Positions 60,430-64,000 of a stretch of DNA of 64,000 bases are shown here, piece by piece. Source of the DNA: VAXT01 sp963794605. GTDB taxonomy: Bacteria; Actinomycetota; Thermoleophilia; Gaiellales; Gaiellaceae. The stretch covers positions 682,001 through 746,000 of the forward strand of contig CAWCEN010000002.1 in assembly GCA_963794605.1 (NCBI GenBank). The letters are read 5' to 3'. The notes beneath the pieces are model-generated. The model ran no database searches, had not been told where the DNA came from, and saw nothing but the letters and a program-made list of their open reading frames with translations. Each line of letters begins with the position of its first letter. Position 1 is the first letter of the stretch. A program made the translations under genes and the position numbers.

Positions 60430-62157
60430 GTGCTGCGCAAAACAGCCATAACTGCCCTGCTCTTTGCGGTACTCGCTGCGCCGGCGCACGCCGGCAAGGT
60501 CTCGCTCATGCCCGGAGTCTCGTACGAGCGCCAGCTCCAGTTCACCCCGCACGGCCCGGTCGTCGTCCACATCCTGCGCGCACCGCGGCCCGGCGGCCTG
60601 TACGCGCTGCGACCGCTGCTCTCGAACGACACGCTCCTCGGGCGCGAGACCGTGACGTCGATGCAGAAGCGGGCGGCGGGGACTGCGAACGTTGCCGGCG
60701 TCAACGGAGACCTCTTCACCTGGGACGAGGGCCTCCCGAGCGGGATGCTGATGCAGTCCGGCGTGCTGGAGGCGCCTCCGCATCCGAAACGCTCGACCCT
60801 CGGGGTCACCGACGACGGGAGCCTGCTCATCGACCGCGTGACGATGCTGGGCCAGTGGCAGGGCGTGGGGCCGCTCAGGGCGCTCAACGGGCTCAACCAG
60901 CGGCCGGCGGCGCAGGGCATCTCGCTCTTCACACCGGTCTGGGGCGCGTCCACGCCGCAAGCCAGCGGCACGGTCGAGGTCGTCATCGAGCCGTTCCCGC
61001 CGGCCGCGCCGTTCACCGACCTGACCGGGACGGTGATCGACATCAAGACCGGTGGCGGCACGCCGATCCCGCGTGACGGCGCCGTCCTGGTCGCGCGTGG
61101 GAGCGCTGCGAACCGGCTCGCCGCGGAGTCCGCGATCGGTGAGTCGATGCTCGTCAAACTGGTCCTGCGCCCGCAATGGGGAGCGGTCGTCGACGCCATC
61201 GGCGGCGGTCCGCTGATCGTCCGCGACGGCCGGCCCGTCTTCGCCGCGCTCGAGGACTTCGCGCCCAGCCAGCTCGATCCGCGCAACCCGCGCACGGCCG
61301 TGGGGCAGCTCGCCGACGGTCGGATCGTGATGGTCGCGGTCGACGGGCGCGCGTCGGGCTACAGCGTCGGGGTCACGACCTTCGAGCTCGCCCAGCAGCT
61401 CGTCCGCCTCGGAGCCGTGACCGGAACCGCGCTCGACTCGGGCGGCTCGACGACGATGGCGTTCAACGGGAAGCTGCTCAACCGCCCGTCCGACCCCGGT
61501 GGCCAGCGCGCGGTCTCCGACAGCCTCAACGTCTTCTACTACGGCGTCGTCATCCCGCAGGCGCCGAAGCCGGTGCTCTCGCCGAACGGGGACGGCGTCG
61601 CGGAAACGCAGACGCTGAGCTACAAGCTCGTCCGGCCGGCGACCGTGACCGCGACTCTGATCGGCCCCGATCGGATCCCGCGCGAGACGCAAACCGGCGT
61701 CCACGATCCGGGCACATACAGGATCGGGTGGTCCGGGCGCACACCGGGCGGAGGATTCGAGCCCGAGGGCCGCTGGCGCTGGGTCGTCAACGCGCTCGAC
61801 GACCAGGGACAGCACTCGAAGGTCGAGCGGCGCTTCTACCTGAACCGGACGCTCGGCCACCTGCGGGTGCGGCCGACGCGGGTCGTGGTCCACCGCCGTG
61901 GAGGAAACCTCCGCGTCGGTTTTCGGCTCGCACACCCGGCGGTCGTGACGGTCACGATCCGCAACGCTCGCGGTGGGCGCGTGAAGACGATTCGACGCCG
62001 CCTCCGCACAGGCAAGCGCACGATCCAGTGGAACGGTCGCTACGGCAACGGCGTCCGAGCGTTCACGGGCACGTACCTCGCGACCGTGCAGGCGGCGAAC
62101 TCGTTCGGGCCGACCGCGCTCGAGAGGCGCTTCCTGGTCAAAAGAGCCAGGCGCTAG
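60430..62157 (+). CDS. Secreted phosphodiester glycosidase, tandem paralogue
   Basis: A 575-residue protein with the same domain order and nearly the same length as the upstream gene, collinear along its whole length (GVNGDLFTWDEGLPSGMLM, AIGGGPLIVRDGRPV, ALDSGGSTTMAFNGKL, SPNGDGVAETQTLSYKL). Here the metal/active-site region keeps the common DSGGSTT, while the upstream copy has DSGTSTT. GTG start at 60430 with signal peptide TALLFAVLAAPAHAG. A tandem duplication that has diverged. Confidence 0.85.
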   Translation: MLRKTAITALLFAVLAAPAHAGKVSLMPGVSYERQLQFTPHGPVVVHILRAPRPGGLYALRPLLSNDTLLGRETVTSMQKRAAGTANVAGVNGDLFTWDEGLPSGMLMQSGVLEAPPHPKRSTLGVTDDGSLLIDRVTMLGQWQGVGPLRALNGLNQRPAAQGISLFTPVWGASTPQASGTVEVVIEPFPPAAPFTDLTGTVIDIKTGGGTPIPRDGAVLVARGSAANRLAAESAIGESMLVKLVLRPQWGAVVDAIGGGPLIVRDGRPVFAALEDFAPSQLDPRNPRTAVGQLADGRIVMVAVDGRASGYSVGVTTFELAQQLVRLGAVTGTALDSGGSTTMAFNGKLLNRPSDPGGQRAVSDSLNVFYYGVVIPQAPKPVLSPNGDGVAETQTLSYKLVRPATVTATLIGPDRIPRETQTGVHDPGTYRIGWSGRTPGGGFEPEGRWRWVVNALDDQGQHSKVERRFYLNRTLGHLRVRPTRVVVHRRGGNLRVGFRLAHPAVVTVTIRNARGGRVKTIRRRLRTGKRTIQWNGRYGNGVRAFTGTYLATVQAANSFGPTALERRFLVKRARR

Positions 62158-62175
62158 CCAGCTAGATTCCCGCGG

Positions 62176-62853
62176 GTGCTCCTCGCCTCCGTCTCCGACA
62201 CTCTGACCTCGTTCATCGGCGACCACGGCCTGTACGCCGTGTTCGCGCTGATGCTGATCGACTCCGTCCTCCCGGCGGCGAGCGAGCTCGTGATGCTCTA
62301 CGCGGGTGTCCTCGCCTCGGGTGCACTGTCAGGTCAGGACGTCGTCCTCTTCGGGCATCAGATCGACTCCCACTTCTGGGGCTACGTCGCGATCGCGACC
62401 GCGGGCGTTCTCGGCCAGACCGTCGGCTCGATCATCGGCTGGGCGATCGGGCTCTACGGCGGGCGCCCACTCGTCGAGCGGCACGGCCGCTGGCTCCACC
62501 TCGGCCCGGAGAACCTCGACCGCGCGGAACGCTGGTTCGAGCGCTGGGGCGACTGGGCCGTCTTCCTGGGCCGCATGACGCCGGTCGTGCGCTCGTTCGT
62601 CTCGATCCCGGCCGGTCTGGCTCGCATGCCGCTCGGCCGCTTCACGCTGTACTCGGCGCTGGGCACGATCCCGTGGTGCTTCGGGATCGCGGGCGCGGGG
62701 TGGGCGCTCGGCTCGAGCTGGGAGTCGTTCCACCACGACTTCCGCTACGTCGAGGTGGCCGTCGGCATCGGAATCCTCGCTCTCCTGGTCTGGTATCTCC
62801 GGCGGAGGCGGGCGTCTAAGATGGGCCGCCGTGCCTCGGATCCCGCTGGTTGA
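62176..62853 (+). CDS. DedA/SNARE-associated family membrane protein
   Basis: A 225-residue DedA protein, probably a lipid (undecaprenyl phosphate or phosphatidylethanolamine) scramblase. Features: re-entrant loop DSVLPAASELVMLYAGVLA, GWAIGLYGGRPLVER, and FLGRMTPVVRSFVSIPAGLA. Five membrane segments. GTG 62176. Overlaps the next gene by 23 bases. Confidence 0.9.
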   Translation: MLLASVSDTLTSFIGDHGLYAVFALMLIDSVLPAASELVMLYAGVLASGALSGQDVVLFGHQIDSHFWGYVAIATAGVLGQTVGSIIGWAIGLYGGRPLVERHGRWLHLGPENLDRAERWFERWGDWAVFLGRMTPVVRSFVSIPAGLARMPLGRFTLYSALGTIPWCFGIAGAGWALGSSWESFHHDFRYVEVAVGIGILALLVWYLRRRRASKMGRRASDPAG

Positions 62854-63919
62854 CGTCAAGGCGCAGTACGCGCCGCTGCTGGACGAGCTGAAGGAGCGAA
62901 TCGCCGAAGTCCTCGACTCGGGGCGGTTCATCCTCGGCCCGAACGTGCGCGCCTTCGAGGAGGAGGCCGCCGCGTACCTGGGTGCTGCACACGCGATCGG
63001 AGTCGCGAACGGGACGGACGCGCTCGTGATCGCGCTCGACGCGCTGGACGTCGGCCCCGGGGACGAGGTGATCTGCCCGACGTTCACGTTCTACGCGACC
63101 GCCGAGTCGATCGCACGGCGCGGCGCCAAGCCGGTGTTCGTGGACATCGACGCGAGGACGATGAACCTCGACGCGGCCGAGGTGCGCGCCCGCGTAACCG
63201 AGCAGACGAAGGCGATCATCCCCGTCCACCTTTTCGGACGGCCCGCGGCGCTCGGCGAGCTGGCCGACCTCGGGGTCCCGATCGTCGAGGACGCGGCCCA
63301 GGCCTTCGGCGCGCAGGGCGTGGGGACGGCGGGGGTCATCTCGACGTACAGCTTCTTCCCGACCAAGAACCTGTTCGCGCTCGGCGACGGCGGGCTGATG
63401 ACGACGAGCGACGACGAGCTGGCGGAGCGCATCCGCCTCCTGCGCTTCCACGGCTCGAAGGCGAAGAAGAACTTCGAGCTCGTCGGCTACAACTCGCGGC
63501 TCGACGAGCTCCAGGCCGCTGTGCTGCGCCTCTTCCTGCCGCACGTCGAGGAGTGGAACCGGCTCCGACGCGAGGCGGCGGCGCGCTACGGGGAACTCGG
63601 CCTCGGCGAGGTGTGCGAGCTGCCCGAGGACGAGCCGGGTCACGTCTACCACGTCTACGTCGTGCGCTCCCCGGAGCGCGACCGGATCCGCGAGCACCTC
63701 GCCGCGGCCGAGATCGCCTCCAGCACGTATTACGAGACGCCGCTCCATCGGCAACCGGCGCTCCGTCAGTTCGGCCAGGCGAACGGCGACTTCCCGGAGA
63801 GCGAGCGCGCCGCCCGTGAGAATCTCGCGCTTCCCATGTGGGCCGGCATCGGCGCAGACGTGCAGGAACGCGTCGTCTCGGCCGTAAGAGAGGCTGTATC
63901 CCTGGAGGCCGTTCGATGA
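62831..63919 (+). CDS. DegT/DnrJ/EryC1 family sugar aminotransferase
   Basis: A 362-residue PLP-dependent aminotransferase making amino-sugar nucleotides for surface polysaccharides. PLP-lysine in SFFPTKNLFALGDGG, Asp in VPIVEDAAQAFGA, N-terminal RIPLVDVKAQYAPL and C-terminal YYETPLHRQPALRQF. GTG 62831. Its TGA overlaps the next ATG. Likely part of a polysaccharide cluster continuing past the window. Confidence 0.9.
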   Translation: MPRIPLVDVKAQYAPLLDELKERIAEVLDSGRFILGPNVRAFEEEAAAYLGAAHAIGVANGTDALVIALDALDVGPGDEVICPTFTFYATAESIARRGAKPVFVDIDARTMNLDAAEVRARVTEQTKAIIPVHLFGRPAALGELADLGVPIVEDAAQAFGAQGVGTAGVISTYSFFPTKNLFALGDGGLMTTSDDELAERIRLLRFHGSKAKKNFELVGYNSRLDELQAAVLRLFLPHVEEWNRLRREAAARYGELGLGEVCELPEDEPGHVYHVYVVRSPERDRIREHLAAAEIASSTYYETPLHRQPALRQFGQANGDFPESERAARENLALPMWAGIGADVQERVVSAVREAVSLEAVR

Positions 63920-64000
63920 GATCGCCGGTGAACCGCCACCGGATCTGGCAGCTGGCCGCCGACGGCGTCCTGGTCGCTGTCGCGTGGCTGCTCGCCTTCC
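63916..64000 (+). CDS. CapD/FlaA1-like nucleotide-sugar epimerase, 5' end only
   Basis: Begins at ATG 63916 (ATGA overlap) and runs off the window. The first 28 residues (NRHRIWQLAADGVLVAVAWL) match the opening membrane segment of CapD-type polysaccharide biosynthesis proteins. Only the N-terminus is visible. Confidence 0.55.
   Translation, partial: MRSPVNRHRIWQLAADGVLVAVAWLLAF

Overview
This is a continuous stretch of a high-GC bacterial chromosome, densely packed on both strands with many 1-20 bp gene overlaps and many GTG/TTG starts. Menaquinone made by the futalosine route (mqnD, mqnA, mqnC, mqnE), a Rieske/cytochrome b/cytochrome c oxidoreductase, a PaaABCD monooxygenase and HemB/HemL haem synthesis point to an aerobic, menaquinone-respiring actinobacterium, most likely of the Thermoleophilia (Gaiellales-like). 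The taxonomic call is inference from gene content.

Layout. 1-2.8 kb: ornithine-cyclodeaminase-like gene, small unknown genes and mqnD. 2.8-20 kb: acyl-CoA and aromatic catabolism, with a PaaJ-like thiolase, aldehyde dehydrogenase, MFS transporter, three crotonases including a PaaG-like isomerase, and the minus-strand paaABCD operon with a divergent TetR gene. Inserted here are a GerW-like gene, LtrA, an HtrA protease, an XRE regulator divergent from a small membrane protein, and a small Rdx/SelW-type gene with an in-frame TGA. 20-27 kb: lipid kinase, then a MoxR/DUF58/DUF4129 operon, a PadR regulator and a badly frameshifted hydrolase. 27-32 kb: E1-alpha, E1-beta and E2 of a 2-oxoacid dehydrogenase with an amidase, a TPR gene and a HIRAN gene between them. 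32-41 kb: secreted CHRD protein, cysteine-free thioredoxin-fold protein, phosphodiesterase, Pcm, acylphosphatase, two GT87-like membrane enzymes, YmdB phosphoesterase and an M23-like protein. 41-46 kb: AI-2E family permease, hemB, hemL and two unknown genes. 46-58 kb: adenylate-cyclase/NB-ARC regulator, then UbiD, Rieske, cytochrome b, cytochrome b/c fusion, UbiX, MenG, polyprenyl synthase, mqnE, mqnA, lipoprotein and mqnC, effectively a respiratory-quinone locus. 58-64 kb: PASTA remnant, two tandem phosphodiester glycosidases, DedA, DegT aminotransferase and the start of a sugar-nucleotide epimerase-type gene.

The most unusual signals are: (1) a candidate selenoprotein with a C-x-x-U motif at 14714-14932 and a hairpin 25 nt past the TGA; (2) four genes, including hemL and ymdB, with no ATG/GTG/TTG start able to include their conserved N-terminus, each offering a CTG in a CTGA overlap with the upstream stop; (3) two families of covarying hairpin repeats, one copy lying in-frame inside a membrane-protein gene, one placing the paaC start codon in its loop, and one forming the UbiD C-terminus; (4) an XRE regulator and a likely leaderless three-TM protein sharing a region with three inverted repeats. 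Several genes carry frameshifts, so assembly indels must be excluded before calling them pseudogenes.
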